DNA of 64,000 nt from Treponema sp. (lineage in GTDB: Bacteria > Spirochaetota > Spirochaetia > Treponematales > Treponemataceae): contig JAFXSM010000001.1 of NCBI GenBank assembly GCA_017525605.1, positions 59,147-123,146 on the forward strand. The letters run 5' to 3'. The translations under genes and the position numbers were made by a program. This document shows positions 40,320 to 49,224 of the stretch, in pieces. Positions within the stretch are counted from its first letter, which is position 1; the number at the start of each line of letters is the position of its first letter. A model generated the notes under the pieces. That model was not told the origin of the DNA and ran no database searches. It saw only the letters and a program-made list of their open reading frames with translations.

Positions 40320-41123
40320 ATGGATGGGAATGTTGATTCGAATCTGAATCTTGGCACGGGGATGGACAAATGTGCTTTTGAGAAATGGGCGGCTTTTTAT
40401 GTTTCCGACTTTTCTCCGAAAGAAATCATGGATTTTTCTGTGGTCAGGATTGAATCCGAGTCCGATGCATCATCTCTTTTTCACGCTTCGCTTGATGAAA
40501 CATGCAGTCATTCGGTCGAAAAAGCAGTCTGCAACGTTCCGATATTCGCGATGCGCGGGTTCGACACTCCGAGAAATCTCGTCTCGTTCATTCAGCGCGT
40601 CAAAAAAGAATATTCCGAAAAAAATCTGAATCTGAAATTCTACTTGCAGATTGACAGCGGCATTCCCGGCGGGCTCAGCGACGAAACGATTGCGACCGCG
40701 TTTTCCTTGCTCGGAAGCGGCGAATTCTTGGGGATAAGTTTTCGGGGCAACGACTTTTTGCAGAACCCGAAGAAATTCAACCGATACATCTACTCGGTTC
40801 AGCGGCACGGTCAGAGCGTCAAAATCGACTTTTCCCTTTTCGACGAGATGAAGACTGTTGACGACAAGATAATCCAGAAGGTCGTGCCGAACGAGATCGT
40901 GGGCAATTCGCTTTTCGATGCGGATTTTTTCCTTGCGAACAAGACTTTTCTCTGCGAGCACAACATCACCGCGATTTTCACGCCCGACAATTTCAGGAAG
41001 TTTGGCTCGGAATATCTGAACAGAATCCGCATTCTCCGGGATTCGGGCGTTGACGTGAAAGTCGGTTCCGGGAATTATCTTTTCCACGGAATCGACCTCA
41101 ACGATTTTGCGGAAGCGTTGTGA
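40320..41123 (+). CDS. degenerate adenosine-deaminase-fold protein (probable pseudoenzyme)
   Basis: The ATG at 40320 follows AGGGG and is preferred to a TTG at 40305. The 267-aa protein aligns by eye with the C-terminal two-thirds of the preceding deaminase: 'GISFRGND' with 'GIGLGGSE', 'SVKIDFSLF' with 'TVAHAGED', 'IVGNSLFDADF' with 'RIGHGIASAFD', 'ITAIFTPDNF' with 'VALEICPTSN' and 'VKVGSGNYLFHGIDL' with 'VTLNTDDPLFFGVEL'. Every metal and catalytic residue is replaced. It may bind purines or regulate its neighbour; this is inference. Confidence 0.65.
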   Translation: MDGNVDSNLNLGTGMDKCAFEKWAAFYVSDFSPKEIMDFSVVRIESESDASSLFHASLDETCSHSVEKAVCNVPIFAMRGFDTPRNLVSFIQRVKKEYSEKNLNLKFYLQIDSGIPGGLSDETIATAFSLLGSGEFLGISFRGNDFLQNPKKFNRYIYSVQRHGQSVKIDFSLFDEMKTVDDKIIQKVVPNEIVGNSLFDADFFLANKTFLCEHNITAIFTPDNFRKFGSEYLNRIRILRDSGVDVKVGSGNYLFHGIDLNDFAEAL

Positions 41124-41152
41124 AAAACGCAAATTCTGTTTTCAGCAAAAAT

Positions 41153-43213
41153 CTATTTCAAGTAAACCATCAGAAGCATGATGTCGCTGTTCCTGATTCC
41201 CGAAATCCTTGATGCCTGACCGAGCGTGAGAGGGCGCACAGCTTCGAGTTTCTGCCGGCTTTCCGCGCTCAGTGCAGGGATTTTTCCGTAATCGAAGTCG
41301 AGCGGAATGTGGAATTTTTCCATTTTGTGCATCTTTTCGACGCGCGCGTCCTGCTTTTCGATGTAGTACTTATATTTTGCGTCTTCCTGCGCGATTTCCC
41401 AGATGAGCGGCGACAAACCGGGATTTTCCGCATTCGGATTTTTCAGGAGAAGCTCGACTGCTTCATCGACCTGCTGATATTTCAGTTCGGTCGCTTCAAG
41501 CTGCGATTTCGTCTTTATTCCGACTTCGTATGCTTTTTTCGAAAGCCTTCTGTCGGCTGTGTCGTGCCTGAGCTTGAGCCTGTATTCCGCGCGTGCTGTG
41601 AACATTCTGTACGGCTCTTTCGTTCCGAGCGTCACCAAATCGTCAATCAGAACTCCGATGTACGCTTCGTCCCTTCCGAGAATCAGCGGTTCCCATTTCG
41701 GTATCTTGTTGAAATTTCCGTTTCCGTTCGATTCCGCGTTCTGCTTGAGATATTCGTTCACGAGTTTCGTCTCTTTTTCGGACATCGATGCGAATTCTTC
41801 AAGTTCCTGCTGGCTGAATCTTGGCTTCGGCGAGAAATGATTCGGCTCTGCGGAAGAGGGAACCTGCCCGAGTCCCGATTTAGCGTCCGAAAGTTCTCCG
41901 CAAAGAGCTTTGTGTGCCCTTGCGTAAAGGCCAGCGTTGATTCCCGCGACAAGACCTTGCCCAGCTGCCTCCTCGTAACCGGACGTTCCGTTTATCTGAC
42001 CCGCGTCAAAAAGACCTGCGACTCGTTTTGTCTCAAGAGAAGCGAAAAGCTGCGTCGGCTCAACGTAATCGTATTCCACGGCATACCCCGGACGCGCGAC
42101 GTGGCAGTTCTCGAATCCCGGCATCGTCCGAAGAAAAGCGTCCTGAACTTCCTCCGGCAGCGATGATGAAAGCCCGTTCAGATAAATCTCGTCCGTCATA
42201 AGTGATTCCGGCTCGACGAAAAGCTGGTGGCGTTCGCGTTCTGCAAAGCGCATTACCTTGTCTTCGATTGAAGGGCAGTAGCGCGGGCCGATTCCGCTGA
42301 TTTTTCCAGAATAGAGAGGGGAGCGTCCGATATTCTCGCGGATTATCCTGTGCGTCTCGCTGTTCGTGTAGACGATGTGGCACGGAACCATCGGTCGCTC
42401 GACTTTTTCGTTGTCGAAGCTGAACGGGATGATTTCCTTGTCCCCGTCGTTCAGTTCGAGTTTTGAGAAGTCGATTGTGTGCCTTAAGATTCTCGGAGGC
42501 GTTCCCGTCTTGAGCCTTCCCGTCGTGAAGCCGAGCCTGTTCAAGCTCTGCGTGAGGCCGAATGCGCCGATTTCGCCGACGCGCCCGCACGGAGCATCGT
42601 ATTCGCCGATGAAAATCCTTCCGCCCAAGAAAGTTCCTGTAGTCAAAACGACTGAGCGCACCGGGATTATTCTTCCCCTTTCCGTGACGACTGCTGTGAC
42701 TTTCTGCCTTTTCCCTGATTTTGCGGCTTCGCTTAAGATTTTTTCTTCCGTGTGCTCGCCCGGAATCTGTCCTTTCTGCTGGCTTTCCGAATTCGGAGGC
42801 AAATCCTCGTCGCTTGCAACTGTGATTATGTCAACCACCGTGTCCATGAGCGTGTAGAGATTTTCCGTCGTTTCGAGCGTCTGCCTTGCGATGCTTGAAT
42901 AGAGGATTTTGTCTGCCTGCGAGCGTGGAGACTGGACTGCAGGCCCGCGGCTTTTGTTGAGCATCCTGAACTGAATCATCGATTTGTCGATGAGCTTGCC
43001 CATTTCGCCTCCGAGAGCGTCGATTTCCCTGACGATGTTTCCCTTTGCGATTCCTCCGATTGAAGGATTGCATGACATTCTCGCTATCGAATCGATTGTC
43101 TGCGTTATGATTATTGTCTTCAGCCCCATTCTTGCACATGCGAGAGATGCTTCAACTCCGGCGTGTCCGCCTCCGACAACCGCCACGTCATACGATGAAT
43201 AAAAATTTGACAT
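41153..43213 (-). CDS. mnmG: tRNA uridine-5-carboxymethylaminomethyl modification enzyme MnmG (GidA)
   Basis: The FAD motif 'VAVVGGGHAGVEAS' opens the protein. 'MSCNPSIGGIAKGN', 'GTFLGGRIFIGEY' and 'GQINGTSGYEEAAGQGL' are typical. It works with MnmE on wobble uridines. At 686 aa it is about 50 residues longer than usual, mainly because of a hydrophilic insertion after 'VDIITVASDEDLPPN', around residues 140-175 ('GQIPGEHTEEKILSEAAKSG'), and a second one near residues 445-485. It starts after AGAGGG. Confidence 0.95.
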   Translation of the reverse strand: MSNFYSSYDVAVVGGGHAGVEASLACARMGLKTIIITQTIDSIARMSCNPSIGGIAKGNIVREIDALGGEMGKLIDKSMIQFRMLNKSRGPAVQSPRSQADKILYSSIARQTLETTENLYTLMDTVVDIITVASDEDLPPNSESQQKGQIPGEHTEEKILSEAAKSGKRQKVTAVVTERGRIIPVRSVVLTTGTFLGGRIFIGEYDAPCGRVGEIGAFGLTQSLNRLGFTTGRLKTGTPPRILRHTIDFSKLELNDGDKEIIPFSFDNEKVERPMVPCHIVYTNSETHRIIRENIGRSPLYSGKISGIGPRYCPSIEDKVMRFAERERHQLFVEPESLMTDEIYLNGLSSSLPEEVQDAFLRTMPGFENCHVARPGYAVEYDYVEPTQLFASLETKRVAGLFDAGQINGTSGYEEAAGQGLVAGINAGLYARAHKALCGELSDAKSGLGQVPSSAEPNHFSPKPRFSQQELEEFASMSEKETKLVNEYLKQNAESNGNGNFNKIPKWEPLILGRDEAYIGVLIDDLVTLGTKEPYRMFTARAEYRLKLRHDTADRRLSKKAYEVGIKTKSQLEATELKYQQVDEAVELLLKNPNAENPGLSPLIWEIAQEDAKYKYYIEKQDARVEKMHKMEKFHIPLDFDYGKIPALSAESRQKLEAVRPLTLGQASRISGIRNSDIMLLMVYLK

Positions 43214-43369
43214 TCGTGCCCTCTGAAAAATTCTATCTGAGAAATCAGATTTCTTCCGAAATCATGTTTCTACCGAAACTGCAATTTTAGCGAATTTATT
43301 GAATCGTTGAAAACGCTTTGAAACTTTTGATATAATTTCGTTTACTTTCACAATACAAGGAAAATTAAA

Positions 43370-43873
43370 ATGGCAGAGAAAAAGAATTTGTGCCCTTGTG
43401 GGTCAGGAAAAACATACGAAGAGTGCTGCGAGCCAATCATCAAGGGAACTGCAAAAGCTCCTACGGCTGAGGCTTTGATGAGGGCGCGCTATTCATCTTA
43501 CGAGAAGCAGGAAATCGATTTCATCATCAACTCATGCGAAGAGGGTGAGAAAATCGCTGAAATCGACAAGAAAGCTACTGAGGACTGGGCAAAGAACTCG
43601 ACATGGCACGGTCTCAAAATCCTCCGCACAGAGAAGGGAACTGAGAATGACGAGGAAGGAATCGTCGAATTCGAGGCAACTTACACGACGAAGCAGAATC
43701 TCCGCGAAGTTCACCACGAAATCGGCTACTTCAAGAAAATCAACGGCGAGTGGATGTACTCTGTCGGAAGCGTGAAGCCGATGACAGTCGTCCGCGAGGG
43801 TGAGAAAATCGGAAGAAACGATCCTTGCCCATGCGGTTCTGGCAAAAAATACAAGAAGTGCTGCGGTCGCTAA
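43370..43873 (+). CDS. YchJ-family protein with SEC-C motifs at both ends
   Basis: The protein has 167 aa. The N-terminal '[14 protein letters not shown]' and C-terminal '[16 protein letters not shown]' are SEC-C zinc motifs. Between them is an NTF2-like domain ('[12 protein letters not shown]', '[21 protein letters not shown]'). YchJ proteins are widespread, of unknown role, probably metal-dependent binding to ribosome or export factors. It starts after AAGGAAAA. It is 3 bp upstream of rlmB, likely one operon. Confidence 0.88.
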   Translation: MAEKKNLCPCGSGKTYEECCEPIIKGTAKAPTAEALMRARYSSYEKQEIDFIINSCEEGEKIAEIDKKATEDWAKNSTWHGLKILRTEKGTENDEEGIVEFEATYTTKQNLREVHHEIGYFKKINGEWMYSVGSVKPMTVVREGEKIGRNDPCPCGSGKKYKKCCGR

Positions 43874-43876
43874 CCG

Positions 43877-44671
43877 ATGAAGCAGATTATTACGGGATTC
43901 CACGCCATCGAGGAGAGAGTTCGGAAGCGTGCCGATGAGAAAAAGGGCGGAAACGGTGGCGACAATGTGCGCTACACGCTGTACGTCTCGAAAAGCGGTC
44001 CTCGCGTCAAAAAAATTCTTTCGCTCGCGCAGAATGCGGACGTGGCAGTCGTGAATGCCGACGGAAAAAAACTTGATTCGCTCGTAAAAAATCTTCCCGA
44101 TGTCGCGCAAGACCATCGCGGAATCGTCCTTGAGGCGGAGGGCGACATCAAGGTGAATCAGAACGAAGTCGATTTCGACAAATGGGTTCTGGAAGCGAAG
44201 AATTCGGAAGAAAGAAAGACGGTCGTCGTGCTTGATTCCGTGACAGACCCGCATAATGTGGGCGCGATTCTTCGCTCGTGCGACCAGTTCGGAGCGTCGC
44301 TCGTCCTGTTGCCGTCACGCCATTCTTCAAACGACTATTCCGAGAACGAGATTATCGCGCGAAGTTCGGCAGGTGCGTCCGCTTACGTTCCTGTTGCTGT
44401 CGTTCCTAATCTCGTTCGTGCCGTCCAGCAGCTCAAGGATTCAGGTTTTTGGGTTTACGGAGCGGACGCGGGCGGCGTTTCCGTGCAGGACGTGGCTTTT
44501 GCGGACAAAACTGTAATCGTCATGGGAAGCGAGGGAACGGGGATTGCGAAGCTTTTGGAAGAGCAGTGCGACACGATAGTTTCGATTCCGACGTGCGGAA
44601 AAATCGACAGCCTGAATGTTTCTGTTGCGGCTGGAGTTCTCTTGTACGAATCCTATCGGCAGAAACTGTAA
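43877..44671 (+). CDS. rlmB: SpoU-family rRNA 2'-O-methyltransferase, RlmB type
   Basis: The protein has 264 aa. It begins 'ITGFHAIEERV' as in RlmB, with the RNA-binding N-terminal domain to about 100. SpoU motifs: 'LDSVTDPHNVGAILRSCDQF', split by the family loop, 'ARSSAGASAYVPV', 'VMGSEGTGIAKLLEE' and 'NVSVAAGVLLYE'. It probably methylates G2251 of 23S rRNA. A Lys/Gly-rich loop ('KKGGNGGDN') near residue 25 is unusual. Confidence 0.88.
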   Translation: MKQIITGFHAIEERVRKRADEKKGGNGGDNVRYTLYVSKSGPRVKKILSLAQNADVAVVNADGKKLDSLVKNLPDVAQDHRGIVLEAEGDIKVNQNEVDFDKWVLEAKNSEERKTVVVLDSVTDPHNVGAILRSCDQFGASLVLLPSRHSSNDYSENEIIARSSAGASAYVPVAVVPNLVRAVQQLKDSGFWVYGADAGGVSVQDVAFADKTVIVMGSEGTGIAKLLEEQCDTIVSIPTCGKIDSLNVSVAAGVLLYESYRQKL

Positions 44672-44806
44672 AAAAAATACCAAAATGTATCGGCAGAAGT
44701 TGTAAAAACTTTAGATTTTTTTTACAATGCATTTATCCTTATAAGATGTTAAGTTTCAAGACGGTAGATTTGGAATTTACAAGTGATTTTAATCGCACAT
44801 CTATTC

Positions 44807-44846
44807 AAAATCGCGTACATGCGTTCTGTGTACGCGATTTTTTTTA
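44807..44846. terminator. bidirectional terminator between rlmB and the RpiB-type gene
   Basis: TCGCGTAC (44811-44818) pairs with GTACGCGA (44830-44837), flanked by A4 and T8. Both neighbouring genes converge on it. The 44672-44806 stretch has only a short duplication of TATCGGCAGAA and no gene. Confidence 0.7.
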
Positions 44847-44862
44847 TTCGGCAACTCTTTTT

Positions 44863-45501
44863 TTAGCCGATGATTTCTTTCACAGTTGATTTGATTGTCT
44901 CGTCTTTTGCGTCGCGGAAGAAATATTCCTGGAATTTTTCGCCCGCAAATGCGCCTTTCACGAGTTCCCTGTCGAGCGACTTGAGGATTTCCGGGAGTGG
45001 CTTGAATGCAACCTCGCGAACTCCGTCAAGAATCTTCTTGTTTCTCTGCTCCGGGACGGCTCTTTCTCTCGGATATCCCTGTCCGCTCTTTTCGCAGAAG
45101 AGCTTCTCGAAAATGTACTGCAAGTTCAAATCTCCGCCCCAGCCGAATCCGAGCGCGAACGGAATTGAAATCGCGTTTCCGTCGTTGATCTGAGCGAATG
45201 TGTATGCGTCGAGCGGTGTCTCAACGTGTCCGCAGATTACGCCCGGGAAGCTGTTCAGGGCGAGCATTGCGCCTTCTCCTGTTCCGCAGCCTGTGATGAC
45301 GTAGTCCGCCGCGCCTGAGTTGAGCAACGTTGCCGCAAGAATTCCGTTCTGGACGTAAGTGAGCTGGGCTTTGTCGTCAGCCGAGTACATTCCGTAGTTG
45401 ACGACCTCGAATCCGTGCTCGTCCGCAACTTTCTTGAGCGAGTTGTAGATTACGGCATTCTTTGCCGCCTGTGAATTTTCGTTGATAAGAGCAATTCTCA
45501 T
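44863..45501 (-). CDS. RpiB/LacA/LacB-family sugar-phosphate isomerase
   Basis: The protein has 212 aa. 'MRIALINENSQAAKN' and 'YVITGCGTGEGAMLALNSF' (catalytic Cys region) place it in the RpiB/LacAB family. It is longer than RpiB (about 150 aa), with a C-terminal extension containing 'PLPEILKSLDRELVKGAF', as in a subgroup of uncharacterised isomerases. The substrate is a pentose or hexose phosphate, not specified. It starts after AGGAGATTAG. Confidence 0.88.
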   Translation of the reverse strand: MRIALINENSQAAKNAVIYNSLKKVADEHGFEVVNYGMYSADDKAQLTYVQNGILAATLLNSGAADYVITGCGTGEGAMLALNSFPGVICGHVETPLDAYTFAQINDGNAISIPFALGFGWGGDLNLQYIFEKLFCEKSGQGYPRERAVPEQRNKKILDGVREVAFKPLPEILKSLDRELVKGAFAGEKFQEYFFRDAKDETIKSTVKEIIG

Positions 45502-45647
45502 TTTCTAATCTCCTGTTAGTTTTGCTTTGTTCGATTCTAGCAGAAAATTTGGTTTGAGTTTTTCGTTTGTAGTATTTTCTATAATTCAAAATTATAATTG
45601 AAACTTGTATTATAGAACTTTCGCTTTTGCGTTTAAGGAGTTTTTAG

Positions 45648-47558
45648 ATGGAAACAACACTTCCGCGTCTTTTCAGAAAAATCGTTAGGGAGCACCCGGA
45701 TGTCGCTTTTCAGATGAGCAGATTCAACGACGGGCATTTTGAGCCTACGACATACAAAGATGCATACGACAACATGATTTCGTTTGCGGGCGGTCTTCTT
45801 TCGATTGGCGTTCAGAGGGAAGAGCATATCGGCTTGATTTCGGATAACAGAAAGGAATGGCAGCAGGCGGACATGGGACTTCTCATGCTCGGTGCAATCG
45901 ACGTTCCGCGCGGCTGCGATGCCACAATCGGCGATCTTGAGTACATTCTCTCGTTTGCGGAGTGCAAAATCGTCATAGTCGAGAATTCGAGCCAGGTGAA
46001 CAAAATCATCGGCATAAAAGACAAACTTCCGCTTGTGACGACTCTTATTGAATTTGACGAGCCGAGCGACAAGGATTTGGCTATTGCGGGCAATGCCGGT
46101 CTAAATCTTTTGTCGTTCACTCAGATTATTGAGAAAGGACGCGCATTCAACGCCGAGAATCCGAACAAAGTTGACGAGGAGATGGAGAAGGGCAAGTGGG
46201 ACGATTTGGCGACAATCATCTTCACTTCGGGAACGACAGGGCAGCCGAAGGGCGTGATGCTTTCTCACGGGAACTTCATCACCCAGCTTGACGAGGTTGA
46301 CGAGCGAATCTTCCTTTATCCTGGTGACCGCGGTCTTCTCGTCCTTCCGATATGGCACGCGTTCGAGCGCGCTGTCGAGTACGTCGTCTTCTCTCAGGCT
46401 GCGACTCTCTGCTATTCTAAGCCTGTCGGACCGATTCTTCTTGCGGACTTGCAGACTCTGAACCCGCAGATTCTTCCGGCAGTTCCTCGCGTTTTCGAGG
46501 CTGTCTACGACGGAATTTTCAAGAAGATGAGGAAGACTGGCGGAATTGCAAACAGCCTTTTCAAATTCTTCACGAACATTTCGCTTTTCCATTCGAAGAT
46601 TGACAGGGTTCTCTTCGGAAAGACTTCAAGATTCGGCTACGACATGAGATGGCTTCAGTGGCCCGCGTTCGTCATTCCGTGGCTCGTCTGCTACCCGATA
46701 AAACTTTTGGGAAGCGCGCTAATTTTCAGGAAAATCAGGAAGATGATGGGTACGAATTTCCGCTGCGGCGTTGCTGGTGGCGGTGCGCTTCCTCCTGCCG
46801 TTGACAAATTCTTCTGGGCAATCGGGGTCAAGCTCGTCGAAGGTTACGGACTTACCGAGACTTCTCCGATTGTTTCCGTCCGTCCGATAAAAAATCCGAT
46901 TTTCGGAAATGTCGGCTCGCCGATTCGCGGACTTGCGGCTCGTGTCGTTGACCCTTCGACCGGCGAGGATTTGGGCAGGTGCAAAAAAGGTGTTCTCGAA
47001 TTGAAAGGCGGCACTGTCATGAAGGGCTACTACAAACAGCCTGAGCTTACGGCAAAAGTAATTGACGACAACGGCTGGTTCAACACCGGCGACATTGCGA
47101 TTCTCACCGTGAACAACGAAATCTGCTTGCGCGGCAGAATAAAGGACACAATCGTTCAGACGGGCGGCGAAAACGTTGAGCCTCTTCCGATTGAGATGAA
47201 GATGCAGGAGTCAAGATACATCAAGACGGCTGTCGTTCTCGGTCAGGACCAGCGTTATCTTGCAGCTCTCGTCGTTCCTGAAAAGTCAGAAATCGAGGAT
47301 TTTGCACGCGAGTCGAAATTGCCGTACAAGACTTACGAGGAACTTGCGACCAGCAATGAAGTCCTCCACCTCATCGAAACTGAGGTCGGAGTCAGAATAA
47401 ATGCGAAGAACGGCTTCAAGAGCTACGAGCGAATCAACAAAATCGGTCTTCTTGCAAACGATTTCCAAATCGGAAAAGAGCTTTCGGCAAAGCAGGAAAT
47501 GATGCGTTACAAAATCAACGAGATTTACGCAAAAGAAATAAAAGCGTTGTTCAAATAA
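45648..47558 (+). CDS. long-chain acyl-CoA synthetase (AMP-forming)
   Basis: The protein has 636 aa. P-loop 'TSGTTGQPKGVMLSHGN', 'GLLVLPIWHAFER', 'EGYGLTETSPIVSVRP', 'NGWFNTGDIA' and 'LRGRIKDTIVQTGGENVEP' are the ANL superfamily motifs, in the order of FadD-like enzymes. A hydrophobic segment near 340-360 ('WPAFVIPWLVCYPIKLLG') may dock on the membrane. It activates fatty acids taken up from the host or released from lipids. It starts after AAGGAG. Confidence 0.93.
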   Translation: METTLPRLFRKIVREHPDVAFQMSRFNDGHFEPTTYKDAYDNMISFAGGLLSIGVQREEHIGLISDNRKEWQQADMGLLMLGAIDVPRGCDATIGDLEYILSFAECKIVIVENSSQVNKIIGIKDKLPLVTTLIEFDEPSDKDLAIAGNAGLNLLSFTQIIEKGRAFNAENPNKVDEEMEKGKWDDLATIIFTSGTTGQPKGVMLSHGNFITQLDEVDERIFLYPGDRGLLVLPIWHAFERAVEYVVFSQAATLCYSKPVGPILLADLQTLNPQILPAVPRVFEAVYDGIFKKMRKTGGIANSLFKFFTNISLFHSKIDRVLFGKTSRFGYDMRWLQWPAFVIPWLVCYPIKLLGSALIFRKIRKMMGTNFRCGVAGGGALPPAVDKFFWAIGVKLVEGYGLTETSPIVSVRPIKNPIFGNVGSPIRGLAARVVDPSTGEDLGRCKKGVLELKGGTVMKGYYKQPELTAKVIDDNGWFNTGDIAILTVNNEICLRGRIKDTIVQTGGENVEPLPIEMKMQESRYIKTAVVLGQDQRYLAALVVPEKSEIEDFARESKLPYKTYEELATSNEVLHLIETEVGVRINAKNGFKSYERINKIGLLANDFQIGKELSAKQEMMRYKINEIYAKEIKALFK

Positions 47559-47630
47559 AAGATTAGGCCTGTTCTGAAACTGAGTTTTCAGAACAGCGTT
47601 GTTGAATGCCGAGTTTTACGAAGCAAAGCT

Positions 47631-47730
47631 GGAAACAAGCGGAGGCGAGGTTCCTGCATGAAAAACACTCAGCCACCGCGAAGCGGTACTGCCGTTTTTC
47701 ATGTAGGGTTCTCGCCGGGAGCTTGTTTCC
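47631..47730. repeat. 100-bp covarying palindrome, copy C
   Basis: Identical at nearly every position to copy A (35087-35186). It lies between the acyl-CoA synthetase gene and the convergent GH16 gene, which it may help terminate. Confidence 0.88.
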
Positions 47731-47767
47731 AACTTTTACAATTTGCATTAACTCGACATTCTATATG

Positions 47768-48541
47768 TCATTTTGGTGTGTATTTGATGTAGTCGTAGCT
47801 TGCGTATTTCGCGCCGGAGTACCAGAAGTGGTTCAGCCAGCTGTCAACGCCGGTGCCCGGCCAGAGGTTGACCATGATCTGCATCGGGTGGCTCGGCATC
47901 TTCTTTCCGTATGGCGCGTTGAATCCTGTGTTGTTCACGCCGTAACGCCATTTTCCGTCAACGTACCAGTTGATGTAGCCGTTTCCGTATTCGATTGCGT
48001 ATCTGTGGTATCCCTGGCTTGCGTCAAAACCCAGGTCGATGAGCTTTTCGTTGTTCGCCACTCCGTCGACGTAGTAGTTGAACTGGACTTTCGTCGTGTC
48101 CTTTCCGAGGACTTCCACGTCGATTTCGTCCCAAGGGTTTCCCGTGTAGAGGAAGAACGAAGTGACAAGGCCGTCGCCCTTTGCGGCAATCATGTTCGTC
48201 TCGAACGTTCCGTAGCTGAAAGTGTTGTTCGTCCTGTACTCTCCGCTTGAGTACTGCTTTCCGTGGCTTGCCGTGTTGTCCAGCTTAATCGTCATCTTTC
48301 CGTTGTTGAAGTAAACGTGGTCGGCCTTCCATCCGCAGTTGAACATTCCTCCGTTGCTCCACTCGGCTTTGTTGAATGCGCCCGTGTTGTAGTAGTCGAG
48401 CGAATCCCAAAGGCTCCAGCTCTGTACGGCACGCGCCTCGTTTTCGTCAGTGGTCTGGTTCACCTCTTCGATTTCGGAAGAACATGAGGCAAACACCCCA
48501 AGCGCAGCGCAGAGCAAAGCTCCCTTAAAAAGACTTTTCAT
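47768..48541 (-). CDS. GH16 endo-beta-1,3-1,4-glucanase (lichenase type), lipoprotein
   Basis: The ATG at 48541 follows AGGAGG. The 257-aa product has a lipobox 'GVFASC' and an acidic linker, then a GH16 domain: 'NGGMFNCGWKADHVYF', 'EYRTNNTFSYGTFET', the catalytic 'WDEIDVEVLGKD' (ExDxxE), 'FDASQGYHRYAIE' and 'INWYVDGKWRYG'. The closest characterised fold is bacterial lichenase acting on cereal beta-glucan. Being anchored as a lipoprotein, it could act at the cell surface. A palindrome-bearing promoter lies upstream. Confidence 0.92.
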   Translation of the reverse strand: MKSLFKGALLCAALGVFASCSSEIEEVNQTTDENEARAVQSWSLWDSLDYYNTGAFNKAEWSNGGMFNCGWKADHVYFNNGKMTIKLDNTASHGKQYSSGEYRTNNTFSYGTFETNMIAAKGDGLVTSFFLYTGNPWDEIDVEVLGKDTTKVQFNYYVDGVANNEKLIDLGFDASQGYHRYAIEYGNGYINWYVDGKWRYGVNNTGFNAPYGKKMPSHPMQIMVNLWPGTGVDSWLNHFWYSGAKYASYDYIKYTPK

Positions 48542-48621
48542 AATACCTCCTGATGAACTTAAGCAGCATTTAACGTTCATCAGGATTCAGTTTAAGGTCG
48601 ATTTCAAATATCGATGTTGAA

Positions 48622-48673
48622 ATTTTATTCAAAATGTCAAAATAGTGCAAAAATGATATAAAATTGCACTATT
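48622..48673 (-). promoter_or_regulatory. promoter and inverted-repeat operator of the GH16 gene
   Basis: On the minus strand TTGCAC (48645-48650), a 17-nt spacer and TAAAAT (48622-48627). The -35 is embedded in an inverted repeat, AATAGTGCAA (48641-48650) and TTGCACTATT (48664-48673). A repressor or activator bound there would control glucanase expression. Confidence 0.5.
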
Positions 48674-48690
48674 CCGTCAAAAGAGTTGTG

Positions 48691-49160
48691 CGGATTGGTT
48701 CGTGGCTAACATTGCACACGCTGATAAAGACTATCTAAAATGCATCGCAAAATTTGCCGAAAATTGAAGAACAGTGCAGCCATAGGAACTTTTGCGAGGT
48801 CCGACAAGGCTGGCGGTTGGTCTTTCTGGCTCTAGTGATGAAGCCGTATGGCGGAGTCATACTTTACTGCTGGGGAGCGTGCGGTGTTGTTGCATAGAAT
48901 CATCATGATTGTTGCGATAATCGTGCTCATTTTGCTCGGTTATCCTTGCTGGTAACACCACCTCTCATCGCACAAAAAAGCGAGAGAGCAAAAAAATGCC
49001 GCCTAGTCTGGAACACTAAGCGGCTGTGTCCGTAAGGGACATAACTACGTAGGATGAAGACCAACCATAGCTTTGGCTGCACTTCTTTTTCAGATTATAT
49101 CGGATACCTCCGAGAAAAACCATAGATTTTATTGAACACACGGATTGGTTCGCAACTAAC
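48691..49160 (+). mobile_element. 450-bp small-peptide cassette, copy 2, with terminal direct repeats
   Basis: The core CGGATTGGTTCGTGGCTAAC (48691-48710) recurs as CGGATTGGTTCGCAACTAAC (49141-49160). Inside are the peptide gene at 48884, the GCCGC...GCGGC hairpin, 'GAAGACCAACC'...'GGCTG' before a T-rich run, and ATATCGGATA, in the same order as copy 1. Apart from the peptide there is no gene in 48542-49224. Confidence 0.5.
48884..48955 (+). CDS. 23-aa hydrophobic peptide, possible type I toxin, copy 2
   Basis: The GTG at 48884 takes the place of the ATG of copy 1 and has GGGGAG (48872-48877) at the same 6-nt spacing. The product is one hydrophobic helix sharing 'RIIMI', 'AI', Gly-Tyr and a C-terminal Trp with copy 1, which is about 45 kb away. 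A one-codon length difference without loss of frame supports real translation. Confidence 0.55.
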   Translation: MLLHRIIMIVAIIVLILLGYPCW

Positions 49161-49224
49161 GTTGCTCACAACACCAAGAACACACTGCCCAATCTCCTCG
49201 GACGTTACAGCACCCCGGCAACCG

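Noticed and set aside
44672..44846. A small RNA between rlmB and the RpiB-type gene
   Set aside because: A TATAAG-like box exists, but no -35 at acceptable spacing. The hairpin is fully explained as a shared terminator of two convergent genes.
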